A DNA stretch of 64,000 bases from Kribbella solani (lineage in GTDB: Bacteria > Actinomycetota > Actinomycetes > Propionibacteriales > Kribbellaceae). The position numbers and the translations under genes are program-made. Below, in pieces: positions 8,587-17,192 of the stretch. The notes below the pieces were generated by a model. The model saw only the letters and a program-made list of their open reading frames with translations, had not been told where the DNA came from and did not search any database. The stretch spans positions 5,332,001 to 5,396,000 of the forward strand of contig NZ_JACHNF010000001.1 of assembly GCF_014205295.1 (NCBI RefSeq). Reading direction: 5' to 3'. The stretch's first letter is position 1, and every line of letters starts with the position of its first letter.

Positions 8587-9578
8587 ACGATCTCCGCCAT
8601 CGAACTCAGCAACACTTTCTGGACCAGCCGCTGCGCCGCCAGCGCGTCGTGCGCGGCCTGCGCCGCCGCGAGCGCCTCCTCGTCCAGTACGTCCAGCGCG
8701 TGGTGTACGGCCTTGAGAAAACGAATCGCCTGCTTGGCAGCCTCGACGCTGTCCTCCCGGAACGGGAACTGGTCGAGCTGCCAGACCCCTTCCCAGTTGT
8801 TCTTCCGCAGCGTGTGGAAGAACTCGAACGTCTCGACCAGGTGCACCGAGCCGACCACCATGTCGTCGTCCCAGCCGCGCAGGTTGTCGTTCACGTCGAT
8901 CGCGAACAGCCGGTTGTAGTCGATCGCCAGCTGCGCCGCGTCGGCCGGCGTCTCCTGGCCGTACAGCGAATGCCCGAAGTCGAGCAGGATGCCCAGGTTC
9001 GGCAGCCCGATCTTCTCGATCCCGAGCAGGGTCCGGGCCACGTTCGGGAAGATGATCTTCACCCGCGGTTCACGCGGTTTGTACTCGATCACGAAGTTGA
9101 TGTCCGGGTGCGCGGACACCAGTTCCTTCAGGCCGTCCAGCGCAAGGTTCCAGATGTCGTGGTAGTTCACCTGGAACGGGTAGTCCCAACCGTCCTGCCC
9201 GGGCCACAGCTTCACGTACGAGCAGCCGAGGTCCTTCGCGAGCTCGGTTGCCTGGTGCAACAGTTCGAGTGCTTGCTTACGCACCGCCGGATCCGGGTTG
9301 GTCAGCGATCCCTTGACGAAGTCGCGGGTGTAGATCTCCGGCGTGATCGCGATCGCCTTCAGCTGGTTCCGCTCCAGCGCGGCCTTCACCTCGTCGAGCG
9401 TCCCGTCGTACCCGGCGAACGGCCAGTTCAGGTCGACCACCGACAGGTCGCCGACGGCACCGGCGCGGTCGATCTGCTCGAGCAGGCCGACCGGTTCGCC
9501 GTACCCGTCGGTGGCGTAACGGTCCTTGTAGGTGGCGAAGTGCCAGATACCCGCGCCGAAGACCGGCATGTCAGTCAT
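8583..9578 (-). CDS. xylose isomerase-like TIM barrel (sugar isomerase/epimerase)
   Basis: The 331-residue protein belongs to the xylose-isomerase-like TIM barrel family (PF01261). Likely metal ligands lie in FVIEYKPREPR, LDFGHSLYG and AIDVNDNLRGWD, with a final acidic strand around VWQLDQFPF. The frame stays open far upstream, but the ATG at 9578 follows AGGA at proper distance and comes just after the permease stop at 9587. It sits between the ABC transporter and the split transketolase, so it should isomerise the imported sugar to a ketose. A D-apiose isomerase role is possible; rhamnose- or xylose-type activity cannot be excluded. Confidence 0.85.
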   Translation of the reverse strand: MTDMPVFGAGIWHFATYKDRYATDGYGEPVGLLEQIDRAGAVGDLSVVDLNWPFAGYDGTLDEVKAALERNQLKAIAITPEIYTRDFVKGSLTNPDPAVRKQALELLHQATELAKDLGCSYVKLWPGQDGWDYPFQVNYHDIWNLALDGLKELVSAHPDINFVIEYKPREPRVKIIFPNVARTLLGIEKIGLPNLGILLDFGHSLYGQETPADAAQLAIDYNRLFAIDVNDNLRGWDDDMVVGSVHLVETFEFFHTLRKNNWEGVWQLDQFPFREDSVEAAKQAIRFLKAVHHALDVLDEEALAAAQAAHDALAAQRLVQKVLLSSMAEIV

Positions 9579-9586
9579 CTTTGTTC

Positions 9587-10477
9587 CTATCCTTTCAGGG
9601 AGCCGGCGGTCAGACCGCCGACGATCCAGCGCTGGAGCAGGGTGTAGGCGATCAGGATCGGGACCACGGCGATCAGAATTCCGGCCGCGAGCCCGGTGTT
9701 GTTGTTGGCGAACTGGCCCTGGAAGTTGAGCAGCCCGACCGGGATGGTCTTGTGCGCGTCCGAGTTCAGCAGGATCAGCGCGAACAGGAACTCGTTCCAG
9801 GTCGCGACCGCGTCCAGGATCGCGACGGTGACCAGGGCCGGCACCGACAACGGCAGGATCATCGTGAAGAACACCCGCCAGTCGCCGGCGCCGTCGACCT
9901 TCGCGGCCTCGATGATCTCGTCCGGGATCTGCCGGAAGAACGACTGCAGGACCAGTACCTCGAACGGGATACCGAACGCCAGGTACGGCCCGATCAGCCC
10001 GAAGATGCTGTCGGTCGCGCCGGCCGAGCGCATCATGATGAAGACCGGCACGATGGTGATGTAGATCGGGATGGTCAGTCCGAGGAAGACCGTGAACATC
10101 ACCGTCCGGCGGAACCGCATCCGCAACTTCGCGAGCGCGAACCCGAGCATCGCCGAGATCAGTACGCCGACCGGCACCTTGATCAGCGCGAGCAACGCGC
10201 TGTTGCGGTACGTGGTGGCGAAGTTGCCGATCCCCCACGCGTCGGAGAAGTTCTTCCAGGTGAAGTCGGCCGGCCACGACAGCGGGCCGTTGCCGATGAA
10301 GTCGGACAGCGGGCGTACGGCGGTGATCACCAGGAGCGCCAGCGGTGAAATCCAGAAGAGAGCTATCACCGCCAGGACGAATGTCATCACCAGGCCGCGA
10401 CGTCCTTTGGGCGCGGGACTGTCGGATCGGGTGGCTGCGATCGGCAGGTCCACCGGCGCTTGAGCCGTGACGGTCAT
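9587..10477 (-). CDS. ABC sugar transporter permease (MalG-like)
   Basis: The 296-residue membrane protein has six predicted helices and the cytoplasmic EAA loop (EIIEAAKVDGAGDWRVFFTMILPLS is the characteristic region) that docks onto the ATPase. This is the CUT1 MalG type. Its ATG overlaps the stop of the partner permease by four bases. No ATP-binding subunit is encoded in this operon, which is usual in actinobacteria, where one shared MsiK-type ATPase serves several sugar importers. Confidence 0.92.
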   Translation of the reverse strand: MTVTAQAPVDLPIAATRSDSPAPKGRRGLVMTFVLAVIALFWISPLALLVITAVRPLSDFIGNGPLSWPADFTWKNFSDAWGIGNFATTYRNSALLALIKVPVGVLISAMLGFALAKLRMRFRRTVMFTVFLGLTIPIYITIVPVFIMMRSAGATDSIFGLIGPYLAFGIPFEVLVLQSFFRQIPDEIIEAAKVDGAGDWRVFFTMILPLSVPALVTVAILDAVATWNEFLFALILLNSDAHKTIPVGLLNFQGQFANNNTGLAAGILIAVVPILIAYTLLQRWIVGGLTAGSLKG

Positions 10478-11379
10478 GAGGCCTCCCTGGTCTGGGAGCG
10501 TACGTAGGGGATTCCGACGGCCACTGCCACCAGTGTGATCACGACGGCGATCGCGGTGCCGTAGCCGGCCTGGTAGTACTGGAAGACGTTGAAGTACATC
10601 CACGTCCCCATCACCTGCGTCGACGTACCCGGACCGCCGTACGTCATCGCGTAGATCATGTCGAACACCTTGAACGAATCGATCAGCGACAACGCCAGCA
10701 CGATGTAGTGCGCCGGCCGCAAACTCGGCATCGTCACATGCCAGAACTGCTGCCATTTCGTCGCACCGTCGACGGTCGCCGCCTCGTACAACTCGTTCGG
10801 AATGCCTTGCAGCGCGGCCAGGTAGAGCAGCATCGGGAAGCCCGTACGCAGCCAGATCGCCGGCACCATCACGGCCCACAGCGCGGTCGAGTCCTGCCCG
10901 AGCCAGGCCTGCGCGAGGCCGTCCAGCCCGATCATCCGCAGGAACGAGTTGATCGCGCCGTACTGCGGGTTGTACAGCCAGCCCCAGATGCTCGCGATCG
11001 AAACCAGCGGCAGTACGGCGGGCGTGTAGAAGATCAGCCGCAGGATCGGCTTGCCGTGCACCTTGCCGTTCAGCGCGATCGCCAGCAGCAGGCCGATCAC
11101 GGTCGGGACGGCGATCGTGACGACCGTCCAGATCAGGTTGTTCTGCACCGCGCTCACCACGACCGGGTCGTGCGGCAGCTTGAAGTAGTTGTCCAGACCA
11201 ACGAACTTGTACGTCGCGCTGAGGCCGTCCCAGTTCGTCAGGCTGAACCACAGTGAGGACAACGCCGGGTACACCAGGAACGCGACGTACACCGCCAGCG
11301 CCGGAATGGCGAACAACCACGGCGACCAGCGGCCACCACGTTTGACCGTGCTGGGTTTGACTGCGACTGTGCCGGCCAT
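10474..11379 (-). CDS. ABC sugar transporter permease (MalF-like)
   Basis: This 301-residue protein has six membrane helices and the EAA loop (ELYEAATVDGATKWQQFWHVTMPSL) of CUT1 MalF-type permeases. It lies 4 bp after the solute-binding protein gene and overlaps the MalG-like gene. With its partner it should form the membrane channel of the importer feeding this sugar pathway. Confidence 0.92.
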   Translation of the reverse strand: MAGTVAVKPSTVKRGGRWSPWLFAIPALAVYVAFLVYPALSSLWFSLTNWDGLSATYKFVGLDNYFKLPHDPVVVSAVQNNLIWTVVTIAVPTVIGLLLAIALNGKVHGKPILRLIFYTPAVLPLVSIASIWGWLYNPQYGAINSFLRMIGLDGLAQAWLGQDSTALWAVMVPAIWLRTGFPMLLYLAALQGIPNELYEAATVDGATKWQQFWHVTMPSLRPAHYIVLALSLIDSFKVFDMIYAMTYGGPGTSTQVMGTWMYFNVFQYYQAGYGTAIAVVITLVAVAVGIPYVRSQTREAS

Positions 11380-11383
11380 CGAC

Positions 11384-12676
11384 TCAGCTCTTCGCCCAGG
11401 CGGAGACGATCTCCTGCATCTTCTTCGCGGCCGCGTCCGGCTGCACCGAACCCTGCAGCAGATCGCTCTGTACGCTGAAGTACTGGTCGGCCTGCTTCTT
11501 CGGGAACGCCTGGTCCTGAATCGTGTAGAACGGGTTGCCGCCGTACTTCGTCGACCACTCCGCCGACAACGGCAGCGCCTTCGGGTCCGGCTCGGCGCCC
11601 TTCACGGTCGACGCGCTGATCTGCATCGCCTTCTGGGCCGCTGGCTGCAGGATGAAGTCGAGCAGCGCGGCCGCCTTGTCGGCGTTGCCGGTCTTCGCGT
11701 TGATCATGTAGCCCTCGACGAAGCCCGAGTGCCGGGCCGGCGTCTTGTCGGTCGGCAGCTCGAAGTTGCCGAACCCGGCCGGGCTCTTCTTCGCGGTCAG
11801 GATCGCGGCCGCCTCGGTCCACGGCCCGGTGATCGTGTACGCGGTCTTGCCCTGGACGTACCCGGGCTCGATGTCCGCGGGATCAAGACCGAGCGCGCCC
11901 TGCGGCAGCCATTTCTTGTCCTGCCACTTCTTGAACAGCGTGAACGCCTCGACCACCTCGGGACGGTCCCAGCTCTCGGCGCCCGTCAGCAGCTTGTCGT
12001 GCAGGTCCGGGCCGGCGGTGTGCTCCAGCAGGTACTCGAACAACCGCATGATGTCCCAGCCGTACTTGCCGCCGAGTCCACAAGGCGTGACGCCGACAGC
12101 CACCAGCTTGTCGTTCAGCGCCTCCAGCTCGGCGTACGTCTTCGGCGGGCCGCTGACACCGGCCTTGGCGAACAACGACTTGTTGTACCAGGCACCGATC
12201 CCGAGGGACACGAACGGAACCCCCGTCTTCACGCCGTCGAACGTCATCCCGCCGATCGCCGTGGTGCTGATCTTCGAGTCCCAGCCGTACTTGGAGTAGT
12301 ACGGCGACAGGTCGAGGGCCTGCTTCGCCTTCGCGAACGGCGCCCCGATCTGGCCGCCCCAGATCCGCCAGATGTCCGGACCCTTGCCGCCGAGCAACTC
12401 CGTCCGCAGCTTGTCCGGATAGACCGCGGCACCTGAACCCGGCAGGCTGTCCACCGTCGTGGTCGTGCCGTTCTGCTCGTCGAACTTCTTGATCTGCGCC
12501 TTCAGCAGGCCGATGGTCTCGTCACCTTCGTAGGTGAACAGGCGCAGCTCGTTCGACCCGCTCTGGGTGGCTCCCCCGCCGGTCGACGCACCACCGCCCG
12601 TACACGCGGACAGACCGGCGCCGAGCGCGGCGGCGGACGTGAGACCGAGGAAACCCCGGCGGGTGAAGTTGCTCAT
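11384..12676 (-). CDS. ABC transporter sugar-binding lipoprotein
   Basis: This 430-residue extracytoplasmic solute-binding protein belongs to the CUT1 family. It begins with a twin-arginine signal (TRRGFLGLTSAAALGAG) ending in a lipobox LSAC, so the mature protein is probably a Tat-exported lipoprotein anchored through Cys25. The rest is a typical periplasmic-binding fold. It overlaps the nucleoside-hydrolase-like gene by 4 bp. The ligand is probably a mono- or short oligosaccharide or nucleoside-like glycoside. Confidence 0.92.
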   Translation of the reverse strand: MSNFTRRGFLGLTSAAALGAGLSACTGGGASTGGGATQSGSNELRLFTYEGDETIGLLKAQIKKFDEQNGTTTTVDSLPGSGAAVYPDKLRTELLGGKGPDIWRIWGGQIGAPFAKAKQALDLSPYYSKYGWDSKISTTAIGGMTFDGVKTGVPFVSLGIGAWYNKSLFAKAGVSGPPKTYAELEALNDKLVAVGVTPCGLGGKYGWDIMRLFEYLLEHTAGPDLHDKLLTGAESWDRPEVVEAFTLFKKWQDKKWLPQGALGLDPADIEPGYVQGKTAYTITGPWTEAAAILTAKKSPAGFGNFELPTDKTPARHSGFVEGYMINAKTGNADKAAALLDFILQPAAQKAMQISASTVKGAEPDPKALPLSAEWSTKYGGNPFYTIQDQAFPKKQADQYFSVQSDLLQGSVQPDAAAKKMQEIVSAWAKS

Positions 12677-13572
12677 GACATACTCCTTTGGCGGGCAAAG
12701 CGGCGGATCTTGGCGAACATGTCCGCCAGCAGGAAGCGGACGTCGACCTGCTCACAGACCTGGATCGGGTTGTCGGTACCGGGCAGGTACCAGCCGTCGA
12801 CACCGAACCGCGGCGCCGGCTGGACCCGCATGTCCCCGCTGCGTGGATAGAGCATCAGCGCGATCGCCGGGGAGTCACCGAGCGAGCGCGACTCGATCGG
12901 TTCAGGGTGATGTTCCGCGTTCCACGCGACCAGCTGGTCGATCAGGTACCGGCCGAGCGGCCCGGCGTCGCCGATCTCCTCCTCGAGTTCGGCGTAGCTC
13001 ACCGACACCTTCGTGTACACGTCGCTCGGCACCTGCCAGACGGTCATTCCGGACCCGAACACCACGTTGGCGGCGTGGATGTCGTTCGACAGGTTGAACT
13101 CGATCCCGGGGTACGTCGCGTACCCGCGGTAACCCCGGCCGCCGATCCAGACCACGATCACGTTCCGGTGTACGAGGTCCGGGTCGAGCAGGATCGCCGA
13201 TGCCATGTCGGTCAGTGGACCGAGGAACGACACGTACAGCGGGTCGTCCGCCGTGGCGAGCTTCGACTCCTCGACGATCAACCGGGCGCCGGGTGAGTCG
13301 AGCGGGGTCTGCTCGTCCGGGATGCCGGTCGGAGCACCGTCCGCGACCGGCACCTTGCCGGTCAGGTCCATCAGGTCCAGCAGCAGGTCGATCTCCTCGC
13401 GCGACTCCGCCATGCTGCGGTTCGACCGGCGAGTACCGAAGTGCGCGGGGATCAGACCGCGGACGTCGAAGCTCGGCGACAGCAGCCCGTGCACGATCGC
13501 GAACTGATCGTCGGCCTCGTTCTTGGCATCGGTGTTGATGATCACCCGGCGTCTGGTCGGCCTCACACGCAC
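12673..13572 (-). CDS. nucleoside hydrolase-like protein
   Basis: The 299-residue product opens with RRVIINTDAKNEADDQFAIVH, a variant of the calcium-binding DTDxxxDDAxA signature of inosine/uridine-preferring nucleoside hydrolases, and resembles the PF07632/IunH-like fold. A central VSFLGPLTDMASAI and an ELEEEIGDAGPLG region also fit. Classical members cleave N-ribosides; here the first acidic cluster differs (NEADD), so the substrate may be another glycoside. It is the first gene of a seven-gene operon with an ABC importer and sugar enzymes, suggesting it releases the sugar the pathway consumes. Confidence 0.78.
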   Translation of the reverse strand: MRVRPTRRRVIINTDAKNEADDQFAIVHGLLSPSFDVRGLIPAHFGTRRSNRSMAESREEIDLLLDLMDLTGKVPVADGAPTGIPDEQTPLDSPGARLIVEESKLATADDPLYVSFLGPLTDMASAILLDPDLVHRNVIVVWIGGRGYRGYATYPGIEFNLSNDIHAANVVFGSGMTVWQVPSDVYTKVSVSYAELEEEIGDAGPLGRYLIDQLVAWNAEHHPEPIESRSLGDSPAIALMLYPRSGDMRVQPAPRFGVDGWYLPGTDNPIQVCEQVDVRFLLADMFAKIRRFARQRSMS

Positions 13573-13676
13573 GCTCCTACGAATAGATATTCAGTACTGC
13601 ATAGCCTGTCGCCCAGAGTGTCACCATCCGGCTAGAGTCACGTCAAGACCTCGGTTGAAAGTTGGAGGGACTTGTG
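13573..13676. promoter_or_regulatory. divergent promoter region between hydrolase/transport operon and FGGY kinase
   Basis: This short gap between divergent genes must hold both promoters. It contains the dyad GAATA-GA-TATTC at 13581-13592, next to the minus-strand gene, a possible operator. TAGAGT at 13633-13638 is a possible plus-strand -10 element. GGAGGG at 13664-13669 is the kinase ribosome site. Confidence 0.45.
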
Positions 13677-15065
13677 ATGGTCCAGGCGGTGCTGGCGATC
13701 GATCAGGGCACGACGAACTCCAAGGCCGTGCTGGTCGACGCCGATGGCAACGTGCTCGGGACCGGCTCGGCACCGGTCGGGCTGTCCACGCCACGCCCGG
13801 GCTGGGTCGAGCAGGATGCCGAAGATCTCTGGCAGAGCGTGCTTCTCGCGATTGCCGGCTGCGTGCGGTCCAACGTTGAAATCGTGGGCCTCGCGCTCTC
13901 CACCCAGCGCGAATCGGTCGTCGGCTGGGATCGCTCAGGCACGCCGGTCGGGCCGGTGCTCGGCTGGCAGGACGCCCGTACCGCCGAATGGTGCCGCCAG
14001 CTTCCTGCATCCGTTGACGATCTGGTCCGGCGCCGGACCGGACTTCGGGTCGACGCGATGTTCTCCGCGCCCAAACTACGCTGGCTTCTCGACCGTACCG
14101 ATGCCCTTGCCGGCACCGTCGACAGCTGGCTGGTCCATCGGCTGACTGGTTGCCGTGAGCACCTTATTGAGGCCGGCAACGCGTCGCGGACGTTGCTCTA
14201 CGACACCATTGATCTCGACTGGTCGGCGGAGCTGCTGGACGCTTTCGGCGTACCCCGCTCGGCGTTGCCCGAAGTACGCCCGTCCAACGCCGGATTCGGT
14301 ACGACACAAGGCGTACCTGGTCTCGCGGACGGGATTCCGATCGTCGCCGTACTCGCGGACTCGCACGCCGCGATGTACGGCCAGGGCTGCACGAGTACGG
14401 GCCTGGTCAAGGCAACGTACGGCACCGGTTCGTCGGTGATGACACCGGTGGACGGCTTCGTCCCGAGCGGATGCACGTTGGCCTGGCTGACGGATCGACC
14501 GAGGTACGCGCTCGAAGGCAACATCGTTTCGTCCGGCGCCGCGCTCGCCTGGACCGCCGACCTCCTCGGCCTCCCGGCCGTCGGCGCACTGATCGAACTG
14601 GCCGCAACCGTACCGGCGGCGGACGGCGTCACGCTCGTACCGGCCTTCTCCGGCCTCGGCGCACCACACTGGAATCGCGATGCCCGCGCGACCCTCAACG
14701 GAATGAGCAGCTCCACCACCCGCGCTCACGTCGCCCGAGCCGCGGTCGACGCGGTCGCGCACCAGATCTGCGACATCACCGACGCCCTCCCTGACCCGCT
14801 GACCACCCTCCGCGCCGACGGCGGCGGCACGGTGTCCACCCTCTTGATGCAAACCCAGGCCGACCTCCTGGGCCACCCGGTACAAGCCGCCGACCTGCCC
14901 CAGATCTCGGCCCTCGGCGCCGCCGAACTCGCCTGGACCACCCTCGGCGCACCCACCAACTGGCCCGCCGGCCGCACGTACCGCACCTTCACCCCCGCCA
15001 TCACCCCGGCAGCACGCGCCCACGCCCGCGCCCACTGGTCAAACGCCGTCCAAACCATCAGCTGA
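13677..15065 (+). CDS. FGGY-family carbohydrate kinase
   Basis: This 462-residue kinase has the two-domain FGGY fold: N-terminal phosphate loop AIDQGTTNSKAVLVD, GYGTGSS-like segment ATYGTGSSVMTP (about 245-256), and FSGLGAPHWNRDARATL plus an adenosine-binding glycine run near DGGGTVSTL. It should phosphorylate a ketose or polyol. ATG 13677 is chosen because GGAGGG lies seven bases upstream; TTG 13662 and GTG 13674 are in frame but fit worse. It faces the isomerase/transketolase operon across a divergent promoter, so a kinase step between isomerisation and transketolase cleavage is likely. Confidence 0.88.
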   Translation: MVQAVLAIDQGTTNSKAVLVDADGNVLGTGSAPVGLSTPRPGWVEQDAEDLWQSVLLAIAGCVRSNVEIVGLALSTQRESVVGWDRSGTPVGPVLGWQDARTAEWCRQLPASVDDLVRRRTGLRVDAMFSAPKLRWLLDRTDALAGTVDSWLVHRLTGCREHLIEAGNASRTLLYDTIDLDWSAELLDAFGVPRSALPEVRPSNAGFGTTQGVPGLADGIPIVAVLADSHAAMYGQGCTSTGLVKATYGTGSSVMTPVDGFVPSGCTLAWLTDRPRYALEGNIVSSGAALAWTADLLGLPAVGALIELAATVPAADGVTLVPAFSGLGAPHWNRDARATLNGMSSSTTRAHVARAAVDAVAHQICDITDALPDPLTTLRADGGGTVSTLLMQTQADLLGHPVQAADLPQISALGAAELAWTTLGAPTNWPAGRTYRTFTPAITPAARAHARAHWSNAVQTIS

Positions 15066-15202
15066 CGGCGTACCGAAGGGCGGGTAGCGCACCGGCGCTA
15101 CACCGTTCTGACAGGCATGCCCCCGCTCAGCCGCGCCGGGCACTCGGCACCACTACCCGTTCTTGCGTACACCAGCGGGCGGAGATCGCTTTCCGTCGCG
15201 GG

Positions 15203-15263
15203 TTGACTGGGGGTGGGGGGCCACTTACAGTAGCGGTCACAGGGTTTGGAAAGCCCTTTCCAA
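15203..15263 (+). promoter_or_regulatory. promoter with LacI-type operator
   Basis: A -35 TTGACT (15203-15208) and -10 TACAGT (15226-15231) are separated by 17 bases. Starting about seven bases after the predicted transcription start is a perfect dyad TTGGAAAGCCCTTTCCAA (15246-15263), very close to the TGGAAAGCGCTTTCCA consensus of LacI/GalR repressors. This position would block transcription of the cupin-Gfo/Idh-DUF993-isomerase operon. No LacI-family gene occurs in the window, so the repressor is elsewhere. Confidence 0.8.
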
Positions 15264-15282
15264 GGGTCTGTGGGAGGTGTGC

Positions 15283-16020
15283 GTGGGTGGGTTCGGGTCC
15301 GGGGCTGTGTTGCCGGGCGGGATCGGTGTGTCGAAGGTGACCGTCTACGACGTCGCCACGCAGGCAGGGCCGCCTGGGGGTACGCCGCATGTGCACCTGG
15401 CCTGCGCCGAGGGGTACTACGTGCTCGCCGGAAGCGGAACGGTCGAGACCCTGAACACGAAGGGTTACACCGAGACCCCGCTGCAGGCCGGGACCATGGT
15501 GTGGTTCGAGCCCGGCACGATTCACCGGCTGATCAACGGTGGTGGGCTGGTGATCCTCGCGCTGATGGCGAACTCCGGTCTGCCGGAGGCGGGCGATGCC
15601 GTACTGACGCTACCGCCGCGACACCTCGCCGATCGGGAGGCGTACCAGCGTGCGACGGCGCTCAGCGGCGAAGGCGACGCCCGGACGACGGCCGCGATCG
15701 CGCGGCGAGACCTTGCCCTGCAGGGGTACGCGGACCTGCGCGAACGGTACGAATCGGACGGACCGATCGCGCTGGCCAGCTTCTTCGCGGCCGCGATCCG
15801 GATCGTCCAACCGCAACTCGCGGACTGGCGGCACCGCTGGGAACAGGGCGCCCGCCGCCTCGCCGACGCGACCGGCACCGCGCTGGACGCACTGGAGATC
15901 GGCGACGCGGCCTACCTGGAAAGAGCCGAAGTGGGCCGGCTGAATGCTCCGACCGAGAGCGGACGGCACGGGATGTGTGGGTGGCTGGACATTTACGAGA
16001 CAGGCGTGACACGAGCGTGA
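15283..16020 (+). CDS. cupin-domain protein of sugar operon
   Basis: The 245-residue protein has an N-terminal cupin barrel (about 15-110) with the usual metal-binding pattern PHVHLACAEGYYVLAG and EPGTIHRLI, then an alpha-helical C-terminal part of unknown role (about 115-245). The frame opens earlier at 15163, but the promoter and operator lie inside that extension; GTG 15283 follows GGGAGG by five bases and is the better start. It is the first gene of a five-gene operon. Such cupins can be isomerases, lyases or sugar-binding proteins; I cannot assign a reaction. Confidence 0.72.
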   Translation: MGGFGSGAVLPGGIGVSKVTVYDVATQAGPPGGTPHVHLACAEGYYVLAGSGTVETLNTKGYTETPLQAGTMVWFEPGTIHRLINGGGLVILALMANSGLPEAGDAVLTLPPRHLADREAYQRATALSGEGDARTTAAIARRDLALQGYADLRERYESDGPIALASFFAAAIRIVQPQLADWRHRWEQGARRLADATGTALDALEIGDAAYLERAEVGRLNAPTESGRHGMCGWLDIYETGVTRA

Positions 16021-16031
16021 GAGGCAAGACT

Positions 16032-17192
16032 GTGAACGAGCGACGCATCGGCATTGTGATGAACGGCGTCACCGGCCGGATGGGCCTGCGCCAGCACCTC
16101 GAGCGTTCGATCGTGGCCATCCGGGAGCAGGGCGGACTGCCCGCCGCGGACGGCACGATGATCATCCCGGAACCGATCCTGGTCGGGCGGAACGAGGCGA
16201 AGCTGCGCCGGATCGCCGAGCAGTACGGGCTGGAGCGGTGGACGACCGACCTGGCCGAGGCGCTCGCCCAGCCGGACGTCAAGATCTACTTCGACTCGCA
16301 GCTCACCCAGTTGCGGGAGAAGGGCGTCCGCGCCGCGGTCGAGGCCGGGAAGGCGATCTACTGCGAGAAGCCGATCGCCGAGAGCCTGGACGCCGCGGTC
16401 GACCTGGCCGCGCTGGTGGTCGGCTCCGGGCTGAAGAACGGCGTGGTGATGGACAAGCTGTCGCTGCCCGGCCTGCGCAAGCTGAAGCGGCTGGTCGACG
16501 GCGGGTTCTTCGGGAAGATCCTCTCGGTCCGCGGCGAGTTCGGGTACTGGGTGTTCGAGGGCGACTGGCAGGAAGCGCAGCGGCCGTCCTGGAACTACAA
16601 GCTCGAAGAGGGCGGCGGCATCATCCTGGACATGTTCTGCCACTGGCGGTACGTGCTCGACCAGACCTTCGGTCCGGTCAACTCGGTGTACTGCCAGGGC
16701 GCCACGCACATCCCGACCCGGGTGGACGAGAACGGCGACGCGTACGCCGCGACCGCGGACGACGCCGCGTACGGGATCTTCGAGCTGGAAGGTGGGATCG
16801 TCGCGCAGCTGAACTCGTCGTGGGCGACCCGGGTGTTCCGGGACGAGCTGGTCGAGTTCCATGTCGACGGGACCGAGGGGTCGGCGGTTGCCGGGCTGCG
16901 GGACTGCCGTGTCCAGCACCGGTCCGCGACGCCGAAGCCGGTGTGGAACCCGGACATCCCGGTGACCGAGAAGTTCCGTGAGCAGTGGGCGACGGTGCCG
17001 GACAACGAGACGTTCGACAACGGGTTCAAGGTGCAGTGGGAGATGTTCCTGCGGCATGTGGTCGACGACGCGCCGTTCACGTGGGACTTCGTCGAGGCGG
17101 CCAAGGGCGTGCAGTTGGCTGAGCTCGGTCTGCAGTCCTGGCGCGAGGGCCGCAAGCTCGAGGTGCCGCGACTGGAGCTCGAGGGCAAGTGA
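16032..17192 (+). CDS. Gfo/Idh/MocA-family oxidoreductase
   Basis: This 386-residue NAD(P)-dependent oxidoreductase begins with a Rossmann fold (RRIGIVMNGVTGRMGLRQ), contains AIYCEKPIAESLDAA, the family EKP motif with the catalytic Lys, and a C-terminal substrate domain. Members oxidise sugar or polyol hydroxyls. GTG 16032 has GAGAGG seven bases upstream; GTG 16017, overlapping the previous stop, is an alternative. It is followed by an overlapping DUF993 gene and two isomerase-like TIM barrels, a set typical of pathways that first oxidise a sugar and then rearrange the keto sugar. Confidence 0.88.
   Translation: MNERRIGIVMNGVTGRMGLRQHLERSIVAIREQGGLPAADGTMIIPEPILVGRNEAKLRRIAEQYGLERWTTDLAEALAQPDVKIYFDSQLTQLREKGVRAAVEAGKAIYCEKPIAESLDAAVDLAALVVGSGLKNGVVMDKLSLPGLRKLKRLVDGGFFGKILSVRGEFGYWVFEGDWQEAQRPSWNYKLEEGGGIILDMFCHWRYVLDQTFGPVNSVYCQGATHIPTRVDENGDAYAATADDAAYGIFELEGGIVAQLNSSWATRVFRDELVEFHVDGTEGSAVAGLRDCRVQHRSATPKPVWNPDIPVTEKFREQWATVPDNETFDNGFKVQWEMFLRHVVDDAPFTWDFVEAAKGVQLAELGLQSWREGRKLEVPRLELEGK

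Noticed and set aside
8583..10277. Single long protein joining the isomerase to upstream sequence
   Set aside because: The upstream part is an off-frame reading of the MalG-like permease; the ATG at 9578 with its ribosome site gives the real isomerase.
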